DNA of 64,000 nt from NCBI GenBank assembly GCA_030686995.1, contig CM060704.1, positions 117,778,042-117,842,041 on the forward strand. The letters run 5' to 3'. Both the position numbers and the translations under genes were made by a program. Below the pieces are notes generated by a model. The model had not been told where the DNA came from and made no database searches. It worked only from the letters and a program-made list of their open reading frames with translations. Below are positions 26,445-37,160 of this stretch, one piece after another (within the stretch, counting starts at the first letter, position 1; each line of letters begins with the position of its first letter). This DNA comes from Artemisia argyi. Its lineage: Eukaryota; Streptophyta; Magnoliopsida; Asterales; Asteraceae.

Positions 26445-29410
26445 TTCCTTTATTTATGTGTAGGGACATTCATCAGCATATGATGAAGATCAAGGATTCT
26501 CAGATAGTGGATGTTCAAGGCACATGACAGGCAACAAGTCTTATCTCTCAGATTTCCAATCAATAGATGGAGGCTTTGTTACCTTTGGAGGAGGAATTGG
26601 AGGAAGAATTACTGGTAAAGGTACTATTAAAACCGGTAAATTTGATTTTGAAGATGTGTACTATGTGCAAGAGCTTAAGTATAATCTTTTTAGAGTCTCA
26701 CAAATGTGTGACAAAAATAACAAAGTTCTCTTTACTGACACTGAATGTCTTATATTTTCTTCTGATTTTAAGATGCCTGATGAAAGTCAAGCACTTCTTA
26801 GAATTCCAAGAAAAGGCAATATGTACAGTGTTGATATGAAGAAGATTGTTCCAAATCTTATTGCTAAGGCCACATTGGATGAATCAATGAAATGGCATAG
26901 AAGGCTTGGTCATATTAATTTCAAAACCATAAATAAGATTGTCAAATATGGTTTGGTATGAGGTTTACCTCAAAAACGATTTGAAAATGATCAAACATGC
27001 ATTGCTTGTCTTAAAGGCAAACAACATAAAGCCACTTGTAAGCCCAAAATTTTTAACTCTATCAATCAATCATTGTTTATGCTGCATATGGACTTATTTG
27101 GTCCTACAACTGTAGAAGTTTGTTGCATAAGAGATATTGTCTAGTTATTACTGATGACTTTAGTAGATTTACATGGGTATTCTTTTTAGGTACTAAGGAT
27201 GAGACTTCTAGCATCCTTAAGACCTTCATTACAGAGATAGAAAACCTAGTAAGCAAAAGAGTAAAAGTCATTAGATGTGATAATGGGACAGAATTTAAAA
27301 ATAGAGTTATGGATGATTTCTGCAAAGAAAAAGGTATTAAAAGAGAATTTAGTGTTGGAAGAACTCCACAATAGAATGGAGTTGCTGAAAAGAAAAATAG
27401 AACACTAATAAAAGCTGCTAGAACTATGTTAGCTGACTCTAAGTTGCCTATAACTTTTTGGGCAGAAGTAGTCAACACTGCTTGCTATGTTCAAAATAGA
27501 GTTTTAGTTGTAAAACCTCACAATAAGAAATCATATGAACTTTTTAGAGGTAGAACTCCTGAAATAGGATTTCTTAGACCTTTTGGATGTCATGTGACAA
27601 TTCTAAATATCTTAGACCATCTTGGAAAGTTTGATGGTAAAGCAGATGAAGGATTCTTAGTTGGATATTCTACCAATAGCAAAGCATTTAGAGTATACAA
27701 CACAAGAACTAGAAGAGTAGAAGAAAATCTACATGTGAAGTTTTTGGAAAATAAATCCAATATAGAAGGTATAGAAGGTCAAGGTCCCAAATGGCTATTT
27801 GATCTTGAATCTCTATCCAAATCAATGAATTATATGCCTTTTGTTGCAGAAACTAATGAATTTTCAGGTTCACAAACTGCTGATGCAACAAATGAAGAAG
27901 GATTAGAGAAGGAGACAAATCAAGATTATGTGATGATGCCAATATGGACAAATTCAAATGTGGATTCAACTTCAATAAATGGTGAATCTTCTTCTGGTAA
28001 ACCTAAAGAAGATGTTGAAGATGAATACAAGGAAGATGGAACTAAGGAACAAGAGTTTCAAGTCAAAAGCAACACTGCTATTTCTACTGATAAGCAAATC
28101 GTTCCCACTGATGAGAAAAATGTTTCTACTGATGGACCATCAGAAGAAACACAAGCAAATCTCTCAGAAAATGAGGTGGATTTCAACAACCTTCCACCTG
28201 ATTATCAAGTTCTTTCTACTCCACACTCAAGGATTCACAAAGTACACTCCCTGGACAATGTGATTGGAGATGTACAATCAGGAGTGAAGACAAGACAACA
28301 ATTGATGTCTTCAGATCAACAAGGGCTTCTTGATGCCCTTTATGCTTCAAAACAGCATGCGTTTTCAAACTTTTGCTTATTTGTATGTTTTCTCTCACAA
28401 GATGAACCAAAGAATATTCATAAAGCCCTAGAGAATTCAAGCTGGTTGGAGGCTATGCAAGAGGAGCTTCTTCAGTTTAAGATTCAAAAGGTATGGGTGC
28501 TAGTTGATTTACCAAGTGGTGTAAGGGTAATTGGCACTAGATGGGTTTTTAGGAATAAGAGGGATGAAAGGGGCATAGTGATAAGAAATAAAGCTAGATT
28601 AGTAGCTCAAGGGTACACTCAAGAAGAAGGGATAGACTATGAAGAGGTTTTTGCTCCAGTAGCAAGGATTGAAGCCATTAGACTCTTTTTGGCTTATGCT
28701 TCATTTATGGGATTCACAGTTTATCAAATGGATGTCAAGAGTGCTTTCTTATATGGTACTATTGAAGAGGAGGTGTATGTCTCACAACCTACTGGTTTTA
28801 TTGATCTTGACAATCCAAACAAAGTGTACAAGGTTGTTAAAGCTCTATATGGCCTAAATTAGGCACCAAAAGCTTGGTATGAAACACTAGCTTCCTACTT
28901 AATTTCAAATGGATTTCAAAGAGGCAAGATAGATCAGACACTTTTCACCAAGAAGCATAAGAAGGATCTTTTGCTAGTTCAAGTATATGTGGATGATATC
29001 ATCTTTGGATCTACAAGGAAGGAGATGTGTTTGGAATTTAAGAAGCTTATGCACAATAAGTTTCAGATGAGTTCCATGGGGGAACTTACATTCTTTTTGG
29101 GTCTGCAGGTTAAACAATCAAGAGAAGGAATCTTTATTAGTCAAGACAAATATGTTGCAGAGATTCTTAGAAAGTTTCAATTTGCTGATTCCAAAATAGC
29201 AAGCACACCAATGGACCCTGAGAAGCCACTTCTTAAAGATGTAGAAGGAATTAATGTGGATGTACACACATACAGATCTATGATAGGTTCTTTGATATAT
29301 CTCACGTCATCAAGACCTGATATCATGTTCTCTGTTTGTGCTTATGCAAGATATCAAGTAACTCCTAAGGTTTCTCATTTAACAGCAGTCAAGAGAATTT
29401 TTAGATATCT
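26445..29410 (+). pseudogene. Copia-1 pol: protease, integrase, RT, RNase H start
   Basis: Copia polyprotein remnant. The protease active site DSGCSRHMTG is at about 26502-26530. The integrase zinc finger begins WHRRLGHINF and ends CIACLKGKQH. The integrase core shows MDLFGPT, VITDDFSRF, IRCDNGTEF and NGVAEKKN. The reverse transcriptase shows [39 protein letters not shown] and the catalytic YVDDIIFGS, and a GSLIYLTSSRPDI stretch precedes RNase H. Breaks include TGA at 26959, a frameshift near 27,120, and TAG at 27372 and 28861. Copia-2 removes the end at 29,410. Confidence 0.9.
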
Positions 29411-30978
29411 TGTTGATATAAATAATGTATAAAAACGTTATTAATATTTTTCGATATCCTTAAGTTTTGACGATCACAAAATATAAGAACATTAAACGCA
29501 AAGTTAATACGTAAACAAGTTTTAAGCAAGTTTATATCATCTCATCCAACATAATCACTTAAGGTATGAATAAACAAGTGACTAATACATTTTATGATCA
29601 AAGGGATGTTTATTTAAATAATACAAAGTTTATAAAATTAAATAAACTTATTATATATTTTTGAAAAACATTTTTGGTAATAAAGGAAAATGTTTAATTC
29701 ATAGTAAATATATGAATTCAAATTTTTAACCAAAATCAGTTAGTTTTTCACCAAATAAACTTTCCCCAGAAAAATACAAAGATTCTGACCGTTACAGCTG
29801 GGTGGCCCCCTTAATTATAAGGGGCGGCCCCCTTAATTTTAAGGGGACCGGCCATGAATTAAGGGGGCCGGCCACGCTCCTCTATCAGAATCTGTCAGAA
29901 ATTTTCTCCAATAAATACCACCTCAAACCTGGTATTTTTCTTACCTCTTGCACAAAAATTTTCAGATCCAAATCTCTCTAAACATCCTCCTAAAAACCCT
30001 TTGATCATATAATTGTTAATCCTTGTTTCAAGTGATTCATTCCCTCACCTCTCATCTCTCAAAGTGCAAGAAAAGAATACTCCTTCAACATCAAGTTGTG
30101 AAGTATTGTAGATTTGTGTATATAGTCTAGTTGTTGTGTACATTCATTGTAAAGGTGTGATAGTAATGTAACTAGATAGATCTAGGAGTAGAAGTTGTGA
30201 ATATAAGTAGTGGTGTGAAGAAGAAGTAGTGGAGTAGTGTGAAGTTGTGAAGTAGTAGTGGTGTGTACAAGTTGTGAAGAAGGTGTGCCAAGTCGTGAAG
30301 AAGTTGTGAGATTGGTTCTAGCTAGGATTAGAACTCGACATTTAGCTTAGTGTCGCTAATTGGTGTAAGCAAAAGTTGTGTAAGGTTTTCTCCGCCATAA
30401 GGGAGCTTGTTGACATAGTGAAGTAAACTCTCGAGTAGGTGACTCGGGGAGTGGAGTAGGGCAAGGAAGGTGTCCTTGTAGCCGAACCACTATAAATCCT
30501 TTGTCTCGCGGTTAGATCTTTCCAACTCTAACTTATTACTTAGCTTACTTACTTACATCTCGTATATAGCTATAATTGTCTATATTATGCATGTGTTGAT
30601 TGTACATATTTAGCTTACTTCGTTATTACTTTTCATACCTCGATATAGTTGTTCATATTGTTCAAGACTTGAATTCACATAAGATCGAATCAAAGTTTTA
30701 AGAGTAAACAAGACTTTAAAACTAAACTAAGTTTTCATAAATAAAAAGGGACGTAAAAATACTTGTCTATATTGTTATTGTTTACCTGCGTAGATATTAA
30801 TTCTTATAAGTCATACTCATCCATATTGTTATTATTTACTTGCTTAGATATAAGTACTTATAAGTATACATGTATTGATCTCACATAAACTAGAAACAAA
30901 GTTTTGTTTTAAACAACTAAGTTTTCATAAAATTAAAAAGACGTAAAACTATTCAACCCCCCATTTTAGTTTTCCACA
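29411..30978 (+). mobile_element. 5' LTR of Copia-2
   Basis: 1,568 bp from TGTTGATATAAATAATG to TTTTCCACA. A GC-rich palindrome cassette occupies 29804-29872 and a weak ATAAATA box lies at 29911-29917. A stretch at about 30390-30500 matches, in inverse orientation, the Copia-3 LTR pieces, showing the two belong to related families. Confidence 0.85.
29804..29872. repeat. Nested palindrome cassette in Copia-2 LTR
   Basis: Arms GGCCCCCTTAATT (29826-29838) and AATTAAGGGGGCC (29857-29869) pair perfectly; the first arm word also occurs at 29804-29816. Inner stems such as CCCCTTAA-TT-TTAAGGGG (29829-29846) offer alternative folds. GC content is far above that of the surroundings. Confidence 0.95.
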
Positions 30979-30980
30979 AT

Positions 30981-30992
30981 TGGCATCAGAGC
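30981..30992 (+). promoter_or_regulatory. Primer-binding site of Copia-2
   Basis: TGGCATCAGAGC two bases after the LTR end, a one-base variant of the usual initiator-Met tRNA site. Confidence 0.85.
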
Positions 30993-31045
30993 TACGTTAA
31001 ACAAGATTTTTAAAATATAATGTATTTTAAAACTTGTATCGATCT

Positions 31046-32908
31046 ATGGAATCGGAAAAATATTTAGAAGGGCAATCTATGTAAAGACCACCACTATTTG
31101 AAAGTGATGGATTTTTATATTGGAAAAATAGATTCGAAACTTATGTGAAATCGAAAGATCTTGATCTTTGGCATGTCATTACCTTTGGTGATTTTCCCCC
31201 TATTCAATATAATTTTGAAACTAAAATGGATGAAATTGTATCTTTTGAAAAACAAAATGATGATTTGAAAAGGAAACTAGCAAAAAATAATGAGGTTAAA
31301 ATGGTTATTTATAATGCGTTACCACACAAAGAATATGAAAGAATTTTTATGTGTAAAACCGCAAAAGAAATTTAGGATTCTTTACTAATCACTCACCAAG
31401 GTAATAGTCAAGTTAAAGATAATAAAATAGATCTTCTTGTTCAACAATATGAACAATTTACGATTCCGGAGGAGGAATCAATAGATAATGCTTTTGCTAG
31501 GTTTAACACTATCATCACAAGTTTAAAATCACTTGATGAGAATGTTTCTAGTAAGAATTTTGTTAGGAAATTTCTTAGGGCTCTTCATCCAAAATGGCGA
31601 GCTAAAGTTACGGCAATTGAAGAATCGAAGAACTTGTCAACTCTTCAACTTGATGAGTTGATCGGCAACCTGAAAGTCTACGAAGCAATAATAAAGAAAG
31701 ACTCCGAGATGGTCAATGGAAAAAGAGAGCAAAGCAAGTCAATTGCGTTGAAAGCTAGGAAGGAATCTAGTAATGAGGATATCTCAACCTCCGAAAGTGA
31801 TGACGAAGAATATGCGATGGTCGTAAGAGACTTCAAGAAATTCTTCAAAAGGCGAGGAAGATTCGTTAGACAACCGCATGATGAAAGGAAAGCAAACCAA
31901 AGAAATAAAGATGACAAAAATGGCAAAAGTGATAGGAAGTGCTTCAAATGTGGTGATTCAAATCATCTCATCGGAAAATGTCCAATGATGCCAAGAGATC
32001 TAAATCAAAAGGCGTTTGTTGGAGGAGCTTGGAGTGATAGCGATGACGATGAGAAAGAAATCACAAATGAGGAGAAGTGTCTTATGGCTAAGACATCAAG
32101 CGAGGTACGTTCCGATACCGAATACTTTAGTGACGAAAATTTATCACTAGACGAAAAAGACCTAGATAGTGAATATAATAGGTTATGCAAAATAGGTCAA
32201 AAGGTTATAGCTAAAAATAAGTCACTAAAACATATTAATAATCAATTAGAAAATGAAGTACTCGAATTAAAAATTAAACTACAACATTTGGAAAAAGAAA
32301 AAGAAGTTTTTAAAGAATGTAAAACATGTTTAGAGGTCAAAAATGAAAACGAAAAACTTAAAGATGAAATTTTCAAACTTGACAAGTTTAAAAATAGTAG
32401 TAACTCACTTAAGAAAATAATAAGTGTTCAAGAAACTTTGGGAGATAAAACCGGTCTAGGATTCGACTTAACTAATGTTTCAACTAGTGAAAATAAAAAT
32501 GAAAAGTTTGAATGTGAATCTAGTAAACAAAAACCATTAGACTCAAAACCTAAGTATGTACCTATAAAAGATAGAAAAATACCTATTGCGAGTGATGAGG
32601 AAGTAAAAAGTTTTTATAAACCATCATTAAAAGCCAAAACCGGATTTTCTAAACTAAAATTAAGATCTAAAACTCCACCTCCAAATAGACCAAATAATCC
32701 TCATCCTCGGTCTAAAACCCCTCAACATAGAAGAAATCAAGGTAGACAAAACTTTTCTAATAATAGTCACCCAATGTGGATTTATCCACATCAACCAAGC
32801 TTTAGCCCATGGGGAATACTTCCACCATACATGCATCCTAGTCAATTGCAAACCATGTTTGGTTCAAACAACTTTGGACCAATGAGACCATGGGAACCAA
32901 GTGGCTAA
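31046..32908 (+). pseudogene. Copia-2 gag with two premature stops
   Basis: A single frame of 621 codons from the ATG at 31046. It is broken by TAA at 31082 and TAG at 31373, the latter where the family has Trp before DSL. The core shows [30 protein letters not shown] and [14 protein letters not shown]. The zinc knuckle [14 protein letters not shown] fits CX2CX4HX4C. A long Lys/Glu-rich coiled-coil segment follows, then a Pro/Asn/Arg-rich tail. From 31634 to the end the frame is undamaged (424 codons). Confidence 0.9.
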
Positions 32909-33297
32909 GTTGTCACTTTTGGAAAATATTGGTATCTCATCTACAAATGGCTTCTATAAGTCAACATGGCATCTTGAAGTGTTTGAAGAAAATTTATTGA
33001 AGACTAAAAGGTACGTGTTTCTTTTAAGTTCATCGTTAAAATTTATATTCTTAGATTAACAACTAGTTAGATTAATGCTTAGTTATATAGCTAGTTATAC
33101 TTACTTACTCACGCATTATGAACCCCTCTTAGTTGGCTTTCCTAGGATTATAATAAAATTGTTCGTTGTCGAACAACATAGAAAATGGAAATCTTCTATG
33201 TCCACTAGTAGAAAACTAATGGTGATGAAGTGAAATGAATCAAGTGGATTAATTATTAACATAGAAGTAAGATTAGATTTCTCGTATTAGAAAACTA
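32909..33297 (+). other. Copia-2 pol deletion region
   Basis: About 390 bp between gag and the RNase H scrap hold no protease, integrase or RT motif. A full Copia pol would need over 3 kb here, so nearly all of it is missing. Confidence 0.7.
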
Positions 33298-33560
33298 TGG
33301 ATGAAACAAGCTCTCGTAGACTATGGCATTAAGTTAGATAAGTGTGCGACAGCAAAGGAGCTATAGAAGTTAGGATATACCCTATTCAACACTCCTACAT
33401 CAAACATATAGAACAACTTCATCAATCACTTATGATCATAGGTTATGTAGAAAAGGTAGCTTTGGAAGATAACATTGCCGATATGTTTACCAAACCCCTT
33501 AAGCATGAACTATTTAATCACTTGCGTTTAGGATTAGGAATGATTGGGCAAATTGATTAA
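33298..33560 (+). pseudogene. Copia-2 RNase H C-terminal remnant
   Basis: The start reads WMKQALVDYGIKLDK; after a frameshift near 33,340 it continues CDSKGAIEV, IQHSYIKHIE and ADMFTKPLKHELF, the usual end of Copia RNase H. The stop is TAA at 33558. Confidence 0.85.
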
Positions 33561-33618
33561 ATTCTTGGAATACTTATAATCTTCTGAAAAATCAAAGTTC
33601 TGAAAATTTCTTTTCTGT

Positions 33619-33704
33619 CAGATGGGCGGACCCCTTAAATTCATAAGGGCGGCCCCCTTAAACATTAAGGGGACCGGCCTCACTTTAAGGGGGCCGGCCA
33701 TCTG
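33619..33704. repeat. Second palindrome cassette, downstream of RNase H
   Basis: Arms CAGATGG (33619-33625) and CCATCTG (33698-33704) enclose GGCCCCCTTAAA (33651-33662) and TTTAAGGGGGCC (33684-33695). The wording matches the cassette of the Copia-2 5' LTR closely, although the flanks do not look like the LTR. Confidence 0.9.
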
Positions 33705-35580
33705 AGAAATAAATTTCCAAGTTTTCTCTACTTTTTCACTAATCTGAGTCTAGGATTCTATTTTGCACAAAATCAGGAATTGGGATATTTTGTTATTGCA
33801 TCAATATGTTTTCAAAGGAAACCCCAATTCAATTTTTAAAATCATTCTCACGTTTAGGAGAACTCATTGTTGAATAATGATAAAAACGTTTTTCTATCAA
33901 ACCATGCACAATAGTCTCACTCTCGTTGTCTATATATATATAATCCAATATATACATATACATGACACTTAGAAGTGAGCAAAGCTAAATCAAGGAGATC
34001 AAGGATCGTTTCTTAGGAAAATTTGTTTTTCTTTTATAGGAGTCGAAACGATCTTAACTCCGTATTTGTTTCATATAGGCTTACACTAGAATAAAATCAA
34101 GAATTACACTATCACATTTGTTCCATCACTAGTGTCTCACTCATTAGTTGCTTTTGCCCTTGCACTAAGTTAGTCATGTTAGGTAGAATGCCTTAATTGC
34201 TTGATCTATTACTTTATTAAGTGTGCATGCATGCGTAGTTGTAATTATATTACATGTTTATTTGCCTATATACTTTTCATGCATATTCCATTAAGATAAT
34301 ACATGCATAGTTGCCTAAAGAGTTGGACTTGCCCAAAACCAAAACTCATAATCTTTACACACTCAAATCTCATAACCTTTACTCACCCATACCCTTCTAC
34401 CTTACACTCAAACCTCATAACCTTTACACACTCTCACCAATCATACCACTTGATACTCATCTCCCATCCTCACCAATAACTCCATCTAGTCATCCTCACA
34501 AAAAGATTCAACTATGAAACCATTCCCTACACTCTACAAAGTGTGTCATTACCACTACAACTTAACCCATGAAGGTCAAACCATACTTCATGATACAATA
34601 AACTTCATGACAAGTGGTGGATATCATACAATAAACTTCACCTTTGAAGTCATATAGCTCTTCTCAATCATTGTGAATATTCAAAGAACATTCATATGAT
34701 GAGGCATGTGATCACGTGGAGATATCCTAAGGGTTAAGAAGATAAAATCTTCAAGGTTGCGAGGTTAGTGATATGGTTCTAGTGGGGTTATCTATGTTAA
34801 TGAAGAAGGGTTATCTTAACTTATCCTAGCGGTTCTTCGCTTGAGGTGTGAGGAAGATGTGTGGGATGCGTAAGCATTGGTAGTGTAGAACGAAGATTGA
34901 AAAGTGTAGATGAGTTGAGAAGATAATGGATACGGAAGTAACCAAACATATGATGTGTTTAGTACCATGCGGAAGTGAAAGGGAAAGGCTGAGGAATCAT
35001 AAGATAGATAGAATCTATTCTGATAAGAGAAGGTTCTGGTTCATGACTACATCGAGTGGGTTTCGACAGTGCTTTTGAAATAGTGAGAATTTTAGACACG
35101 AGGAGAGAATTTATACCTAATAAATTCTTTTTACGAGATGAACGGTTGTACTAGATGAGAGGAGATGACTTTTATATTTCTGAGGAAATACATAGGCAGT
35201 CATTAGATCGATGTGAAGGATGACTCAATATTTCCAGTGAAATATTTAAAAAGTCACGAGACGAGATGTGAGGGATGACTTTAATATTTCCAGTGAAATA
35301 TTTAAGAAGTCATACGAGGGATGTGAAGATGAGACACACGAGATGACTACAATATTTCCAGTGAAATATTTAAAAAGTCATGAGATGAGACGCACGAGAT
35401 GACTACAATATTTCCAGTGAAATACTTTTACCTTAAAGCTAGTATGACAAAGTATATTTAACAACAAAACTTGTAAGTATTAAGCAAGTAAATACTTTTC
35501 ATATTTCATCCAACTTCATGGGAAATTTGATACATGGATCGTACTCAATTTTGAAACCATTTGTTTTAAAATTTTGAGCG
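33705..35580. other. Non-coding retroelement debris
   Basis: No gag or pol motif is present. A C/T-rich stretch at 34343-34430 repeats a CTCATAACCTTTACAC-type unit about three times. From about 34,700 on, the sequence is rich in short hairpins (for example GAAGAT-AAA-ATCTTC near 34745). The right part (to 35,580) probably is the leader of Copia-3 on the minus strand. The border with Copia-2 could not be fixed. Confidence 0.5.
35107..35426. repeat. Tandem hairpin array in Copia-3 leader
   Basis: Six hairpins in 320 bp. GAATTTAT/ATAAATTC is at 35107-35127 and TATTTC/GAAATA at 35175-35190. Then four AATATTTC-CAGT-GAAATATT units start at 35227, 35283, 35351 and 35407, the last with one arm decayed. 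Most are bordered by GATGACT and AGTCA, which can extend the stem. Spacing is about 56-68 bp. Confidence 0.9.
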
Positions 35581-35598
35581 ACGTGGCTCTGATACCAA
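35581..35598 (-). promoter_or_regulatory. Primer-binding site of Copia-3
   Basis: On the minus strand TTGGTATCAGAGCCACGT follows the LTR end TTTCCACA. It matches the initiator-Met tRNA type and fixes the strand of this element. Confidence 0.85.
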
Positions 35599-35599
35599 T

Positions 35600-36036
35600 T
35601 GTGGAAACCGTAGAGGGGGGGGGGGGGGGTGAATACGTTTCCATTTAAAAACTTAAATCTTTTGTATCAAACACCCAATCAAGTGTGACACAATATGGAA
35701 AGTCTCAATTATATATCTAAAACAACTAGAGATATTATCAACTAGGTCACAACACAAACATAACACAAGAATCATGTCATGCCATAAACATAGTCAACAT
35801 GATATAAGCAACTAACCACACAAATATAAATGCAATGCAAATATAAATATAAGGCGGTAAATGCAAATATGAAAAGTAAAGAGATGAGTAAAGAAAACGC
35901 AAACCCGGACACGATGATTTATAGTGGTTCGGTCACGAAGCTCCTCTTCGCCCTACTCCACTCCCCGAGTACCCAACTAGAGAGTTACTTCACTAATCAA
36001 CAAGCTCCATTCTCAGCGGAGAAAACCATACAACCT
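35600..36036 (-). mobile_element. 5' LTR of Copia-3, truncated
   Basis: Ends TTTCCACA on the minus strand beside the primer-binding site. About 140 bp (35895-36036) match 13420-13560 of the left LTR in the same orientation. The LTR start is missing because element A begins at 36,037. A G run of about 14 lies near 35616. Confidence 0.75.
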
Positions 36037-37160
36037 TGATGCGTGGGAATTGCACCAGGCTTTACCTCTCGAGGGATCTCGAGAAGCTTACAACCCCCAC
36101 CAGGCAGTGTACCTGATCGTTGTAGTATAGTATAGTGACAAGTACTGGGGGATTGATCGTTCAGCTAGGAATAGTGTTGTTAGGATTGAAATTAATCTAA
36201 CTAGGTCGAAAGGTGAAGGATTATTCTTTTTATGTTTTTATATTTTATGAAAAGCAAGTAAAAATCTCGGGTATTGGAAGGAGGGGTGGAATTAGTTGCT
36301 AATCTACTAACCCAAAAGCTACTAATTAAACTAATGTGCAAGAAAACTAAACTAATGTTCTACAAGATAAGTGAAGCATGTCTACCCATGATATGTTACT
36401 CCTTGCTAGCTATCCAATTCTACCTATTGAATTGTAAAACCTTGTTTTAATTTTGGGGTTTTATTCCTTAATACCATTCATGGGGTGGCGTACTTACTTC
36501 CCCAATCCTATAAGCTCCTACTTCACTCCTATGTCGAGCCGGCTAAGAAGCTCCTAACATGGGATCACTAGAATTCGCTCATGCATTAAATACAACCATA
36601 AAAACCTAGTACACATCGGTTCATGTTTCTTAAGACGTTCAAGCATGTTACCCTATGGAAGTCTGCCAGTTTTCTTAAGCCTAACATTGATGAGACATTC
36701 AATCAAAACAAGAATCAATAGGAAACAAGAATTATAAACTAAACCAACTAGATCTATTGAAGTTGTCACGCCTTAATTGATGGAGATAGACACACACATC
36801 AACAAGCACCTCATTGATGGAGATAGACACAAAAATCAACAAGAAATCAATGAGATCTAATCAATTATACACAAGTTTCACACAATCATAAGTAGACACA
36901 AGGTGAATTAGCAAAACATAATCAAAGAAGGACAATCAACAATAATAATGAAAGACATAATTGAGATAGAATCATCAAACCAATACATGATGTTTATGGA
37001 GTGATTGAAACCCTCTAAGTTGCTGGAAAAACACCCACCTAAACCCAGGAATCGACCTTAGGGTTTAGGGCTTACAAATAATGAAGTTATGTGGTTATAT
37101 TTATAGGCATGTTTTCTGTCGGCCCATCTTGACGGCGTTAGCTCGTTCTCTTGATGCCGT
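36037..37160 (-). mobile_element. 3' LTR of element A, distal part
   Basis: This is the right-hand (3') part of the minus-strand LTR, interrupted by element B at 37,160. TATAAATA lies at 37098-37105. The TCTCGAGATCCCTCGAGAGG stretch near the LTR end is a strong inverted repeat. The other part of this LTR is at 60242-60683, giving about 1.56 kb in total. Confidence 0.75.
37098..37105 (-). promoter_or_regulatory. TATA box in LTR of element A
   Basis: TATAAATA on the minus strand, with a plausible leader down to the LTR end. Confidence 0.45.

Larger units (their letters stand above)
16188..29410 (+). mobile_element. Copia-1, Sirevirus-like element, 3' truncated
   Basis: Order on the plus strand is 5' LTR, initiator-Met-tRNA binding site, gag, protease, integrase, reverse transcriptase and the start of RNase H, which is the Copia order. 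A long Gag with coiled-coil content behind the zinc knuckle is typical of Sireviruses. The element is split in gag by LARD-1 and cut at 29,410 by the LTR of Copia-2. The rest of RNase H and the 3' LTR were not found to the right. Several stops and frameshifts make it inactive. Confidence 0.85.
29411..33704 (+). mobile_element. Copia-2, Sirevirus-like deletion derivative
   Basis: Plus-strand element inserted in the RNase H region of Copia-1. It has a 5' LTR, primer-binding site, gag, then almost no pol; only the end of RNase H remains. The 3' LTR and polypurine tract were not found, so the right limit given is the last segment clearly linked to it (the palindrome cassette). Confidence 0.75.
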
